Below are positions 24,004 to 31,693 of a stretch of 45,843 nt of DNA, in pieces (within the stretch, counting starts at the first letter, position 1; the number at the start of each line of letters is the position of its first letter). The notes beneath the pieces are model-generated. The model was not told the origin of the DNA. It made no database searches and was given only the letters and a program-made list of their open reading frames with translations. The DNA lies in NCBI GenBank assembly GCA_964508225.1, contig CAZDRX010000011.1, forward strand, positions 1 through 45,843, in the 5' to 3' direction. Source of the DNA: CAZDRX01 sp964508225. Its GTDB lineage: Bacteria > Patescibacteriota > Gracilibacteria > Peribacterales > Peribacteraceae. The position numbers and the translations under genes were made by a program.

Positions 24004-24921
24004 ATGAAGATTCTCGTTACCGGTTCTTCCGGCACTATCGGCACCCGTCTCTGCGAGACTCTCCTCGATATGGGGCACACCGTCGTCGGTGCCGACTGGG
24101 AGAAATGCCAGTGGCAGAAGCGCGTCGAGGATCTGCGCATCGACATCGATCTCCGGGACAAGACGCAGTTCGGCAAGCTGCCCACGGACGTCGACATGAT
24201 CATCCACCTTGCGGCGAACGCCCGCGTGTACGAACTCGTGGAGAACCCCGACCGTGCGCTGGATAACTGCATCGACACTTTCAACATGCTCGAGTTCGCC
24301 CGCAAGCACGGCATCAAGCGGATGATGTTCGCGTCGTCCCGCGAGACGTACGGCAACATTCACCTGCCGGACGGCCAGAAGTACGACGAGGGAAAGGCGC
24401 ACTTCATGACGTGTGAGAGCCCGTACACCGCGAGCAAGATCGCCGGAGAAGCGCTGTTTGAAGCCTACAAGCGCTGCTACAAGATCGAGACCGTCATTGT
24501 GCGTTTCAGCAACGTCTACGGCATGTACGACAACTCGATCCGCGTCGTCCCGCTCTATTTCCGAAACGCGAAAGCCGGACTTCCGCTCAAAGTCTTCGGC
24601 CGCGACAAGTGTCTGGACTTCACCTACATCGACGACGCGGTGCAGGGGGTGACGAAGATCGTGATGCACTGGGAGAAGGCGAAGAACGATACGTACAACC
24701 TCGCCTACGGCGAAGGCACGACGATCCTGCACCTTGCCGAAGAGATGAAGCGTCTCCTGAAGAGTGACTCTCCGCTCGAGATCGGAAGTGCCCGCACGGG
24801 TGAAGTGACGCACTACATCGCTGACATTGCGAAGGCGAAGGAGACGTTCGGATACGACCCTCAGACCTCCTTCAGCGAAGGCATCCGCAAGTCCGTGGAG
24901 TGGTACACGAAGCACACGTAA
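24004..24921 (+). CDS. NAD-dependent sugar epimerase/dehydratase
   Basis: An extended SDR of 305 residues. It has the NAD loop TGSSGTIG at 6-13, a DWEKCQW segment after the second strand, HLAANARVYE at 69-78, FASSRETYG at 109-117 and catalytic Tyr141-x3-Lys145 (YTASK). RFSNVYGMYD and the CLDFTYIDDAV segment are normal for sugar-nucleotide epimerases. Substrate specificity cannot be read. The frame opens at 23962, but ATG 24004 fits the fold start and the TACACT position. Four bases after its stop the second strong promoter module begins. Confidence 0.88.
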   Translation: MKILVTGSSGTIGTRLCETLLDMGHTVVGADWEKCQWQKRVEDLRIDIDLRDKTQFGKLPTDVDMIIHLAANARVYELVENPDRALDNCIDTFNMLEFARKHGIKRMMFASSRETYGNIHLPDGQKYDEGKAHFMTCESPYTASKIAGEALFEAYKRCYKIETVIVRFSNVYGMYDNSIRVVPLYFRNAKAGLPLKVFGRDKCLDFTYIDDAVQGVTKIVMHWEKAKNDTYNLAYGEGTTILHLAEEMKRLLKSDSPLEIGSARTGEVTHYIADIAKAKETFGYDPQTSFSEGIRKSVEWYTKHT

Positions 24922-24925
24922 GTTA

Positions 24926-24953
24926 TTGACAAATACTTAAAATATATTAAAAT
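24926..24953 (+). promoter_or_regulatory. strong promoter, module copy 2
   Basis: TTGACA (24926-24931), a 16-base spacer, TAAAAT (24948-24953). It matches the module at 15280-15307 in both hexamers, the spacer length and the flanking ATTGACAAATAC. Confidence 0.8.
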
Positions 24954-24959
24954 ATCATT

Positions 24960-25077
24960 TACGCTCCTTGGAAGCATCCCGGGCCTCCGTTCCCCTGTGT
25001 TCTCCCTGTGAACCCAGAGGGTCGCGAGGCCTACACCCAGGCCCCGGACAACGGAAACCTTTCGAAGGAGCGAAATC
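24960..25077 (+). promoter_or_regulatory. structured 5' leader of the small lipoprotein gene
   Basis: About 118 GC-rich bases with competing pairings that share one 5' arm: GGCCTC (24982-24987) with GAGGCC (25026-25031), GGGCCT (24981-24986) with AGGCCC (25039-25044), and TCCGTT (24986-24991) with AACGGA (25050-25055). A small CCTT-TCG-AAGG stem (25058-25068) covers the AAGGAG ribosome-binding site at 25065-25070. Alternative folds that decide access to the site would make it a switch; that is inferred by eye. Confidence 0.5.
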
Positions 25078-25272
25078 ATGGTTTCACGATTCTTGGCCTG
25101 TCTGCTGTTTCTGTCGGCCTTCACGGGCTGCAGTGCGGTGACCGTGCACGAAGCACGGATCGCCGATCTGGGTAATCGTCTGATGCGGCACTGGGAAGCC
25201 GAGGAGAGGAAGTCCAAACCCTTCTACCTCCCGCCTCCCGTGTTCCGTCTCTCGGACAGGACCCGGCGGTAA
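25078..25272 (+). CDS. small putative lipoprotein, 64 aa
   Basis: MVSRFLACLLFLSAFTG is a lipoprotein-type signal with Cys18 as the likely lipidated residue (FTGC, a loose lipobox). The mature part is about 47 residues, polar and basic: VHEARIADLGNRLMRHWEAEERK, a Pro-rich PFYLPPPVF, then RLSDRTRR. No family recognised. AAGGAG seven bases before ATG is a strong ribosome-binding site. The gene is monocistronic between a consensus promoter and a terminator, so it is probably expressed at a high level. The role is unknown. Confidence 0.7.
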   Translation: MVSRFLACLLFLSAFTGCSAVTVHEARIADLGNRLMRHWEAEERKSKPFYLPPPVFRLSDRTRR

Positions 25273-25286
25273 CTCTTCGCGACTGC

Positions 25287-25325
25287 GTCATCTGTCTTGC
25301 CTCGTGCGAGGCAGATGACTTTTTT
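25287..25325 (+). terminator. intrinsic terminator of the small lipoprotein gene
   Basis: GTCATCT (25287-25293) pairs with AGATGAC (25313-25319). A 5-base bulge and the inner stem GCCTC/GAGGC with loop GTGC complete the hairpin. Six T follow at 25320-25325. The T-run overlaps the stop of the convergent FAD oxidoreductase gene. Confidence 0.88.
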
Positions 25326-26961
25326 ATGATTTCTTCTTCTCCTCGTGATACACCATGTCGAGGTTCACTTCCCAGAGATTCGATTTGTCCGTGCGTCCGG
25401 CGACGATGTTGTCCACGGCAAGCATGGACGTGAGCATGGAGTGATCCTGATTGTTGTAGCGGTGCATGCCGTTTCTGCCGACGAGGTAGAGGTTCGGAAT
25501 GTCTTCGACGAATGCACGGACGACGTCGAGCTGGGTATAGCTTCCGATGTATGCGGGGTACGCCTTGGGCATACGGAGCACGCAGCCGTCGAGCACGTCC
25601 TCAGCCTGAATCATGCCGATCTTCACCATCTCGCTGATCCCGAGCTGGATGAGTGCCTGATCCTCCATCACCCAGAGATCGCCGCCCTCATTCACGAAGT
25701 ACTCAAGTCCGATCCACTTCGTGTTCTTGCGGTCCTTCACCATGTACGGGCTCCAGTTGTTGAAGAGCTGCACGCGCCCGACGCGGACGCCGCCCTCCTG
25801 AATGTAGATCCAGTTATCCGGCACGTCGGCCTGCGGTGCCTTCCCCTTCTCCTGCACATGGAGCTTTCTGAGGAGAAGCCCGACCGTGAGGAAGTCTCGG
25901 TAGTGAAGACCCTCGGCGACTTCGACGACTCTGGACGGCGGATGCGGCGTCATCATGCCCGCGAGGTGCTTGATCGGCATGGTGGAGAAGAAGTAATCAC
26001 ACGCGATGCGCTCGGTCTTGCCGGTCTGCATATCCTCGATCGTGGCCGCGACCACCTTGCCGCCCTCCACGTGCACGCCGGAGACACGCGTGCGCATGCG
26101 GACCTCACCGCCGCACTTCTTCACCTGCTCCGTGACGATCTCCCACATCTGTCCCGGTCCGTACTTCGGGTAGAAGAAGCGGGTGATGAGACTCGTCTCA
26201 CGCTCCTCCTGCTGCTTCTTGAAATCACTCGAGAGCAGATCCTTGAGCGCGTGGACGACCGCGCGCTTGAGGCTCAGGCCCTTCACACGCTGCGCGCCCC
26301 AGTCGGCACGGATGGCACTGCAGGGCACGCCCCAGACCTTCTCGGTGTACGCCTCGAAGAACGTGCGGTAGAGCCGGTCGCCGAAGCGGTTCTTGTAGAA
26401 TGCGTCGAGGTACGTCTCGTCCTTGAGCGGGAAGAGATGCCGCTTGATATAACTCATGCCGATCATGAACGTATTCCAGAACCCGAGACGCTTCGCCACC
26501 ATGAACGTGATGCCGATCGGATACGGGAAGAAATTTTTGCGGTAGAAAATGCGACTGACGCGCGGGCGCTGGAGCATGACGTTGTCCGTCTTCTCGGGGT
26601 CGACGTCCTTCAGCGTGACTTTCACGGATTTCCCGTCGGGGCTGCACTCGGGGCAGAGGTACTCGACGATGCTCTCCGCGACGAAGTCGATCTCGTGCTG
26701 CTTCTCGACGGTATCGGCGGACGGCCTGCTCTGACGCGGCATGATCTTGAACCACCAGTCCATGACGCGGTCGACCTTGGAGAAGAACCGGTGACCGCCG
26801 ATGTCGATGCGGTTGCCTTTGTAGTTGAAAGTCTGCGCGATACCGCCGATGGCGTCGGTCATCTCGAGGACAATCGGCTGGATCTCCGTGCGCTTGAGAA
26901 GCTCGTAGGCCGCGGTGAGGCCTGCAGGTCCTGCGCCGGCAATGATCGCGATTTGCTTCAT
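25324..26961 (-). CDS. FAD-dependent oxidoreductase, UDP-galactopyranose-mutase/amine-oxidase-like
   Basis: A 545-residue flavoprotein. GAGPAGL at 8-14 is the dinucleotide loop and VLEMTDAIGGIAQTF follows the second strand. NRIDIGGHRFFSKVD contacts the flavin and HRYNNQDHSMLTSMLA sits at the C-terminus, where the isoalloxazine-side motif is expected. The overall style matches NAD(P)-binding/UDP-galactopyranose-mutase-like proteins common in polysaccharide loci. Whether it is a mutase, desaturase or dehydrogenase cannot be told. The ATG 26961 start lies 7 bases after the GtrA-like gene, so the two are co-transcribed. Confidence 0.82.
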   Translation of the reverse strand: MKQIAIIAGAGPAGLTAAYELLKRTEIQPIVLEMTDAIGGIAQTFNYKGNRIDIGGHRFFSKVDRVMDWWFKIMPRQSRPSADTVEKQHEIDFVAESIVEYLCPECSPDGKSVKVTLKDVDPEKTDNVMLQRPRVSRIFYRKNFFPYPIGITFMVAKRLGFWNTFMIGMSYIKRHLFPLKDETYLDAFYKNRFGDRLYRTFFEAYTEKVWGVPCSAIRADWGAQRVKGLSLKRAVVHALKDLLSSDFKKQQEERETSLITRFFYPKYGPGQMWEIVTEQVKKCGGEVRMRTRVSGVHVEGGKVVAATIEDMQTGKTERIACDYFFSTMPIKHLAGMMTPHPPSRVVEVAEGLHYRDFLTVGLLLRKLHVQEKGKAPQADVPDNWIYIQEGGVRVGRVQLFNNWSPYMVKDRKNTKWIGLEYFVNEGGDLWVMEDQALIQLGISEMVKIGMIQAEDVLDGCVLRMPKAYPAYIGSYTQLDVVRAFVEDIPNLYLVGRNGMHRYNNQDHSMLTSMLAVDNIVAGRTDKSNLWEVNLDMVYHEEKKKS

Positions 26962-26968
26962 AGGATGG

Positions 26969-27460
26969 TCAGAAAACCGGCGCATCCGCCATCACGATCT
27001 CCGCGTGCTTCTTGAAGATGAAGAAGTGTGAGAAACCGTAGTTGAAGACCGATGTGACACCGATGGCGAGCGCCTTGGCGAGATACGCGATGCGCTGCTG
27101 CGTGAGGAGTACTCCGACGATGGCCTGTCCTGTGAGGAGCTGGTCGCCGAACGTGAAGAAGGTGGACGAGAGGATGTAGTTCACGATGAAGGCGACGATG
27201 TACACCATGAGAAATCTCCGTGTCTGCGCCGACGTGTGACCGGACGCCTTGAAGGTGACGTTCTTGTTGAAGAAGAAGACGAAGGTGGCGGGGATGAGCG
27301 CGGACGGCAGGTACACGAAGTACGGGGAGAGGTGGTATGTGCCGACAAGCACCTTGATGATGGAGAATTCCATCGTGGCTCCGATGAGCCCGCACATGAT
27401 GAATTTCATGCCCTGCGAGGCATGGAGACGGACGTGATCGTTCTGGAGAGGGGAAGACAT
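26969..27460 (-). CDS. GtrA-family membrane protein
   Basis: 163 residues with four hydrophobic spans (about 18-36, 46-64, 83-104, 126-147) in the GtrA layout: KFIMCGLIGATMEFSIIKVL at the start, PATFVFFFNKNVTF after the second span and NYGFSHFFIFKK at the end. GtrA proteins are thought to help flip polyprenyl-phosphate sugars. It precedes the FAD oxidoreductase gene, and a family-2 enzyme to pair with is available nearby. TACAAT (27469-27474) ends exactly 8 bases before the ATG. Confidence 0.88.
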   Translation of the reverse strand: MSSPLQNDHVRLHASQGMKFIMCGLIGATMEFSIIKVLVGTYHLSPYFVYLPSALIPATFVFFFNKNVTFKASGHTSAQTRRFLMVYIVAFIVNYILSSTFFTFGDQLLTGQAIVGVLLTQQRIAYLAKALAIGVTSVFNYGFSHFFIFKKHAEIVMADAPVF

Positions 27461-27468
27461 CGGGAGCG

Positions 27469-27474
27469 ATTGTA
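27469..27474 (-). promoter_or_regulatory. -10 hexamer of GtrA-like gene (leaderless start)
   Basis: TACAAT on the minus strand ends 8 bases before ATG 27460; the gap CGCTCCCG holds no Shine-Dalgarno. Confidence 0.55.
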
Positions 27475-27494
27475 GCGTCAGTACGCAGGAGTCT

Positions 27495-28424
27495 CTACTT
27501 GCCTTTCTGTTTCCATCCGTCGTACGTCCTCTGAAGCCCTTCCTTGAGCGGCGTCCACGCGAAGTCCTCGAGGCACGGATGCATGCCGAGCACGGCGTTG
27601 CTGCGCTTGCCTTCGGGCCGGTCGATATCGAAACGGAGGGTGAGCTTCGGATTGACGAGATCGCGGATCATGCCCGCAACCTCCGCCACCGTCACAATGT
27701 CGGGCGGCAGCACATACTGGATGCCGCGCGCCTCATGCTGGAGGAGCGTGAGTACCGCGTTGATGAGATCGGATGCGTAGAGGAACACCCTCTCCTGCTT
27801 GCCCGAACCCCAGACCGGAAGCTCCTTGTCCGCCTGCTCGGCCTTCACCATGAGCGACGGGATGACATTGCCCTCCTCCGTGAACGTGTCGCGTTCGCCA
27901 TAGACACCGACGGGTCTGACGATGAGGAGCGGGAACCCGTACTGGCGGGATGCCGTGAGCCAGAAGGCTTCGGCAAGCGCCTTGCCGATCACGTAGCCAT
28001 CGACGGACTTCTGCTGCGCGAGCTGGATGACGTCGATTTCCGGCGGCACGTTGGCGGTCGAGAAGAACGTGACGCCTGCGCCGCGGTATTCGCGGAGCGC
28101 GTGCGTGAGGGCGAGGGTCATCTCCACGTTGCCTGCGACGACATCCGCACAGTACTTCTGATGGAACTCGACGTTGCGGCGGTGCGACGCAAGATGGAAC
28201 ACGTGATCCATACCCGTGATGATCTGTGTGCAGTAGTCGCCGCTCCGGAGATCCCCTTCCACCCACTCGATCTGTGACCGCAGGCGGCTGAGCGCACGGT
28301 AGTTGGCCGCACGCACGGGCACGCGGACCTTGGCGCCGTAGTGGAGGAGTGCCTCGACCAGGATGCTCCCGATGAAGCCGGTGCCGCCCGTGACGAGGAC
28401 GCGTTTGTCCTTCCAGTCGATCAT
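27495..28424 (-). CDS. NAD-dependent epimerase/dehydratase
   Basis: 309 residues, extended SDR: VTGGTGFIGS at 11-20, EGDLRSGDY at 56-64, FHLASHRRNVEF at 76-87, FFSTANVPPE at 120-129 and the active-site Tyr144-x3-Lys148 (YVIGK). GVYGERDTF and the late LPPDIVTVAEVAGMI are typical of sugar-nucleotide dehydratases and epimerases. Substrate unknown. ATG 28424 is chosen; nine further codons upstream are open, but TACGCT ends 7 bases before 28424. It is divergent from the nucleotide-sugar dehydrogenase gene. Confidence 0.85.
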   Translation of the reverse strand: MIDWKDKRVLVTGGTGFIGSILVEALLHYGAKVRVPVRAANYRALSRLRSQIEWVEGDLRSGDYCTQIITGMDHVFHLASHRRNVEFHQKYCADVVAGNVEMTLALTHALREYRGAGVTFFSTANVPPEIDVIQLAQQKSVDGYVIGKALAEAFWLTASRQYGFPLLIVRPVGVYGERDTFTEEGNVIPSLMVKAEQADKELPVWGSGKQERVFLYASDLINAVLTLLQHEARGIQYVLPPDIVTVAEVAGMIRDLVNPKLTLRFDIDRPEGKRSNAVLGMHPCLEDFAWTPLKEGLQRTYDGWKQKGK

Positions 28425-28431
28425 GGAAGCC

Positions 28432-28437
28432 AGCGTA
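28432..28437 (-). promoter_or_regulatory. -10 hexamer of SDR gene (leaderless start)
   Basis: TACGCT on the minus strand ends 7 bases before ATG 28424. Confidence 0.4.
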
Positions 28438-28497
28438 GAGAAAAGCCGCACGGAAGAAAAGCAGCCCCGCTCTCTCGAGAAACACGCCGTTTCCCGC

Positions 28498-28503
28498 TAC
28501 ACT
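28498..28503 (+). promoter_or_regulatory. -10 hexamer of nucleotide-sugar dehydrogenase gene
   Basis: TACACT ends exactly 8 bases before ATG 28512; a weak -35 TCGAGA lies 17 bases upstream. No Shine-Dalgarno. Confidence 0.55.
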
Positions 28504-28511
28504 CGCGAAGT

Positions 28512-29798
28512 ATGCCGAAGAAGGAACCCATCATCTGCGTCATCGGGCTCGGGTACGTCGGCTTGCCGCTTGCGGCCGCCTTCGGACGTACGGGCTGGAA
28601 GACCTACGGCTTCGATATCAATGGAGAGCGTATCAAGACACTCAAGGACGGACATGATTGGACGAACGAACTCACGGACAAGCAGCTCACCGAAACAACG
28701 ATCGAGTACTCCGCCGATCCTGCCGTCATCGGTCACAGCAACACGATCGTCGTGGCAGTCCCGACCCCGACGGATGACGCGAACAACCCCGACCTCACGC
28801 CTGTACGGAGAGCGAGTGAGACGGTCGGCAGGCATCTGAAGAAAGGCAGTGTCGTCGTGTACGAGTCCACGGTGTACCCCGGCGTGACGGAAGACGAGTG
28901 TGTGCCGATCCTCGAGAAAGAGTCGGGCTTGGTCTGCGGCAAGGACTTCACCGTGGGCTACTCCCCCGAGCGCATCAACCCCGGCGACAAGGAACACACC
29001 ATCGACAAGATCGTGAAGGTAGTGGCAGGGCAGGACGAAGCGACGACGGAGTGGCTGGCGGTCGTGTACGGCAAGATCGTGAAGGCCGGCATCCACAAGG
29101 CTCCGAACATCAAAGTGGCGGAGCTCGCCAAAGCGCTCGAGAACACGCAGCGCGACATCAACATCGCCCTCGTGAACGAAGTGGCGCGCTTCTGCGACCG
29201 TCTCGGCATCCGCACGAAGGACGTGCTGGAGGCCGCGGGCACGAAGTGGAACTTCCTCAAATTCCAGCCGGGACTCGTCGGCGGCCACTGCATCGGCGTC
29301 GACCCGTACTACCTCGTCCACAAGGCGAAGGAGCTCGGTCTCCACACGGAAGTGATCTCCGCCGGACGCAAGATGAACGACACGATGCCCACCTTCATCG
29401 AGAAGCAGATCACGCGCGCGATGGCGGAGAAGAAGATCGCAAACCTCGGCGCGAAGGTGCTCGTCCTCGGACTCACGTTCAAGGAAAATATTCCGGATAC
29501 CCGCAACTCGAAAGTGCACGACCTGATCCGCAAGCTCGCCGCCGACGGCTGCGAGGTGTCGTGTCACGATCCGGAGCTCACGAAGCAGCAGGTGCAGGCA
29601 CTCGGCTTCACGTACGGAGATCTGGAGAGTGGCCCGTACGACGTGATCGTGGCGGCCGTCGCACACAAGCCGTATCTGAAACTCACGGCGAAAGACTTCC
29701 TCGGCGCACTCTCTGCGGGCGGCGTGTTCTACGATCTCAAATCGCTGTGGAAGCCGGAAGACTTCACGGGTACCGGCAGAACGTACCTCTCGCTATGA
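28512..29798 (+). CDS. UDP-N-acetyl-hexosaminuronate-forming dehydrogenase (WbpA/WecC type)
   Basis: 428 residues, UDP-sugar dehydrogenase family, distinct from ugd. It has the NAD loop GLGYVGLP, VAVPTPTD, YESTVYPGVTE, GYSPERINPGD, catalytic Cys260 in VGGHCIGVDPYYL, and LGLTFKENIPDTRNSK in the last domain. GGHCIGVDPYYL is the pattern of enzymes oxidising UDP-GlcNAc or UDP-ManNAc (WbpA, WecC, TviB), whereas ugd has GGSCFPKD. The product would be a UDP-N-acetyl-hexosaminuronate. The next gene starts in its stop (ATGA). An upstream open extension to 28341 is a shadow of the divergent SDR gene. Confidence 0.92.
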   Translation: MPKKEPIICVIGLGYVGLPLAAAFGRTGWKTYGFDINGERIKTLKDGHDWTNELTDKQLTETTIEYSADPAVIGHSNTIVVAVPTPTDDANNPDLTPVRRASETVGRHLKKGSVVVYESTVYPGVTEDECVPILEKESGLVCGKDFTVGYSPERINPGDKEHTIDKIVKVVAGQDEATTEWLAVVYGKIVKAGIHKAPNIKVAELAKALENTQRDINIALVNEVARFCDRLGIRTKDVLEAAGTKWNFLKFQPGLVGGHCIGVDPYYLVHKAKELGLHTEVISAGRKMNDTMPTFIEKQITRAMAEKKIANLGAKVLVLGLTFKENIPDTRNSKVHDLIRKLAADGCEVSCHDPELTKQQVQALGFTYGDLESGPYDVIVAAVAHKPYLKLTAKDFLGALSAGGVFYDLKSLWKPEDFTGTGRTYLSL

Positions 29799-30952
29799 CA
29801 GAGAAGCTCCAGAGATCGTGGCCGGTCGTCGCACTGTTCGTGATCCTGACGGGCCTTACGATGCTCATGGTGAGGCCGTACGCCTACAATCTTTCATCCG
29901 TCTTCCACATGGATGCGACTGCCGCGGCCGGCAATCCGATGCCCGCGGGATTCGTGATCCTCAGCGCACCGAGTTACGACGGTGCCCAGTACTATCAGGT
30001 CGCACGCAACATCCCGAAGATCGTGCGTCCCTCGCGATGGATAGAGATGCACGAGAAAGCCCCGGGATCGTACGCATACCAGCGGCTCCTCCTGCCGCTT
30101 CTCGCGTTCGTCTTCGCCTTCGGCGTGCCCGCACTCCTGCCGTGGACATTCCTCCTCGTGAATATCGGCGCGCTCCTCATCACCGCTGCGGTCATGCTGA
30201 AGAAGAATGCGGCGAGCTGGATTTACGCACTCGCGCTCTGTCTCTCCCCCGCGGTGGCGGTCGCGCTGCACTTCACCCTCGCGGAACCGCTCACGATTCT
30301 CCTCATCACGCTGACACTGCTCGCCTACAGGAAGGGAGGGAGAGTCACGGGAGCGGCACTCGTCTGTCTTTCCCTCGCAGTCCTCGCGCGTGAGGTGAAT
30401 ATCCTCTTCGTGGGGTACCTCTTCGGCTGGTCAGTGCTCACGAAAAAGTGGCGCGATGCCCTGCTCCTGATGATTCCCGTGTGCGTATTCCTCGGCTGGC
30501 ACACCGTGATCTATCTGATGTTCGGGGATGTGCCGTTCTTCATGAGCGCTGCAGCGCATCAGGTTCCCGGCTCTGCGGCGTTCGATATCCTGCGCGGTGC
30601 GAAGGGATACAACCGCCTCACCGTGACATCGATCGCACTCATGGTCGCGTTCGTGTTCCCGGGCATCGCGTACGCACTCAGCGACATCGTGAAGCGCCGG
30701 AAAGCCGACGTCCTCTCCTTTGGATCACTGGCGTTCTTCGGCGTCATGCTGACGATGCCGGACTACATCTGGGGATCCGTCACGTCGATCGGCAGGGTGA
30801 TCACCCCTGTGTACCCGCTCACGCTGCTCCTCCTCATGGAACGTGACGACTCATGGGCACGGATGAATGCGGCACTCGTCCTCGCGCTGGGATTGGCCGT
30901 CTCTGTGGCACTCGCCTTCTCTGTCTTTCCCTATACGCTCACGCCTGCGTAG
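29795..30952 (+). CDS. polytopic membrane protein, GT-C-like
   Basis: 385 residues with about 10 hydrophobic spans, the first at about 9-24. The first external loop has APSYDGAQYYQVARNI; the YDGxxYY pattern recurs in bacterial GT-C-like membrane proteins, with the Asp as possible catalytic residue. No soluble C-terminal domain. It begins in the stop of the dehydrogenase gene (ATGA, 29795-29798) and is translationally coupled. The open frame upstream that fuses it to the dehydrogenase region is out of frame and not real. The sugar transferred is unknown. Confidence 0.68.
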   Translation: MTEKLQRSWPVVALFVILTGLTMLMVRPYAYNLSSVFHMDATAAAGNPMPAGFVILSAPSYDGAQYYQVARNIPKIVRPSRWIEMHEKAPGSYAYQRLLLPLLAFVFAFGVPALLPWTFLLVNIGALLITAAVMLKKNAASWIYALALCLSPAVAVALHFTLAEPLTILLITLTLLAYRKGGRVTGAALVCLSLAVLAREVNILFVGYLFGWSVLTKKWRDALLLMIPVCVFLGWHTVIYLMFGDVPFFMSAAAHQVPGSAAFDILRGAKGYNRLTVTSIALMVAFVFPGIAYALSDIVKRRKADVLSFGSLAFFGVMLTMPDYIWGSVTSIGRVITPVYPLTLLLLMERDDSWARMNAALVLALGLAVSVALAFSVFPYTLTPA

Positions 30953-30997
30953 AGGGCAGGGATGGGGTATGCTCAAGGCGCGTCGTTTTGACGTGCC

Positions 30998-31693
30998 ATG
31001 GCGACCCTCAATGTCCTCGTACCGGCGTACAACGAAGAGCGCACCATCCTGCGTGTGATGGAGGCGATCGCCCATGCGCTGCCGGAAGCGAAGATACTCT
31101 ACGTCGACGACGGATCAGCCGACCGCACGCTGGAGATTCTACGGAAAAATGCGCGCCCGCAGGACACGGTGCTCACGAAGGAGAACGGAGGGAAGGGATC
31201 CGCCATCCGCATGGCCATCGCGCATGCCGACAGCGACTACTGCGTGATCCAGGACGCCGACCTCGAGTACGACCCGTCCGAGATCCGTGACCTCATGAAG
31301 GCCGCCACCGATCATCCGGGCGCCGTGGTCTTCGGCTCGCGGTTCATGCGTCCGAATCCGAATATCTATCCGCTCTTCCTCCTCGGCAACAAGACGCTCA
31401 CGAAGATTCTGAATCTCCTCTTCGGCGGACATCTCACCGATTCCTACACCTGCTACAAGCTCTTCCCGACCACAGCGCTGAAGAGTCTCCATCTGCGCGC
31501 ACGCGGCTTCGAGCTGGAAGCAGAACTCGCCGCACTCCCTCTCCGGGCGGGCATGACGATCCTCGAACGCCCCATCACCTACCACCCCAGATCCTTCGCC
31601 GAAGGAAAGAAGATCGGATGGAGGGACGCCGTACAGGGCATCCTGACCATGCTCCGGATCCGGTTCGCTCAGCCACCGAAGGCACAGTCGTAG
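30998..31693 (+). CDS. family 2 glycosyltransferase, short DPM-like
   Basis: 231 residues, no membrane anchor: LNVLVPAYNEERTI at 4-17, YVDDGSADRT, ENGGKGSAIRMAI, the acidic motif QDADLEYDP and GSRFMRP. TDSYTCYKLFP replaces the usual D-x-x-GFR region, and FAEGKKIGWRD is close to dolichyl-phosphate glycosyltransferases of the short soluble class. It would charge a lipid carrier for nearby GT-C proteins. It lies 45 bases after the membrane-protein gene and overlaps the end of the convergent 560-aa membrane-protein gene by 25 bases. Confidence 0.87.
   Translation: MATLNVLVPAYNEERTILRVMEAIAHALPEAKILYVDDGSADRTLEILRKNARPQDTVLTKENGGKGSAIRMAIAHADSDYCVIQDADLEYDPSEIRDLMKAATDHPGAVVFGSRFMRPNPNIYPLFLLGNKTLTKILNLLFGGHLTDSYTCYKLFPTTALKSLHLRARGFELEAELAALPLRAGMTILERPITYHPRSFAEGKKIGWRDAVQGILTMLRIRFAQPPKAQS

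Noticed and set aside
25345..27015. 556-codon plus-strand open frame
   Set aside because: It is exactly antisense to the FAD oxidoreductase and GtrA-like genes; His/Asp/Val/Leu-rich content is typical of GC-rich shadow frames.
28497..29666. 389-codon minus-strand open frame
   Set aside because: Antisense shadow of the nucleotide-sugar dehydrogenase; no family signature.
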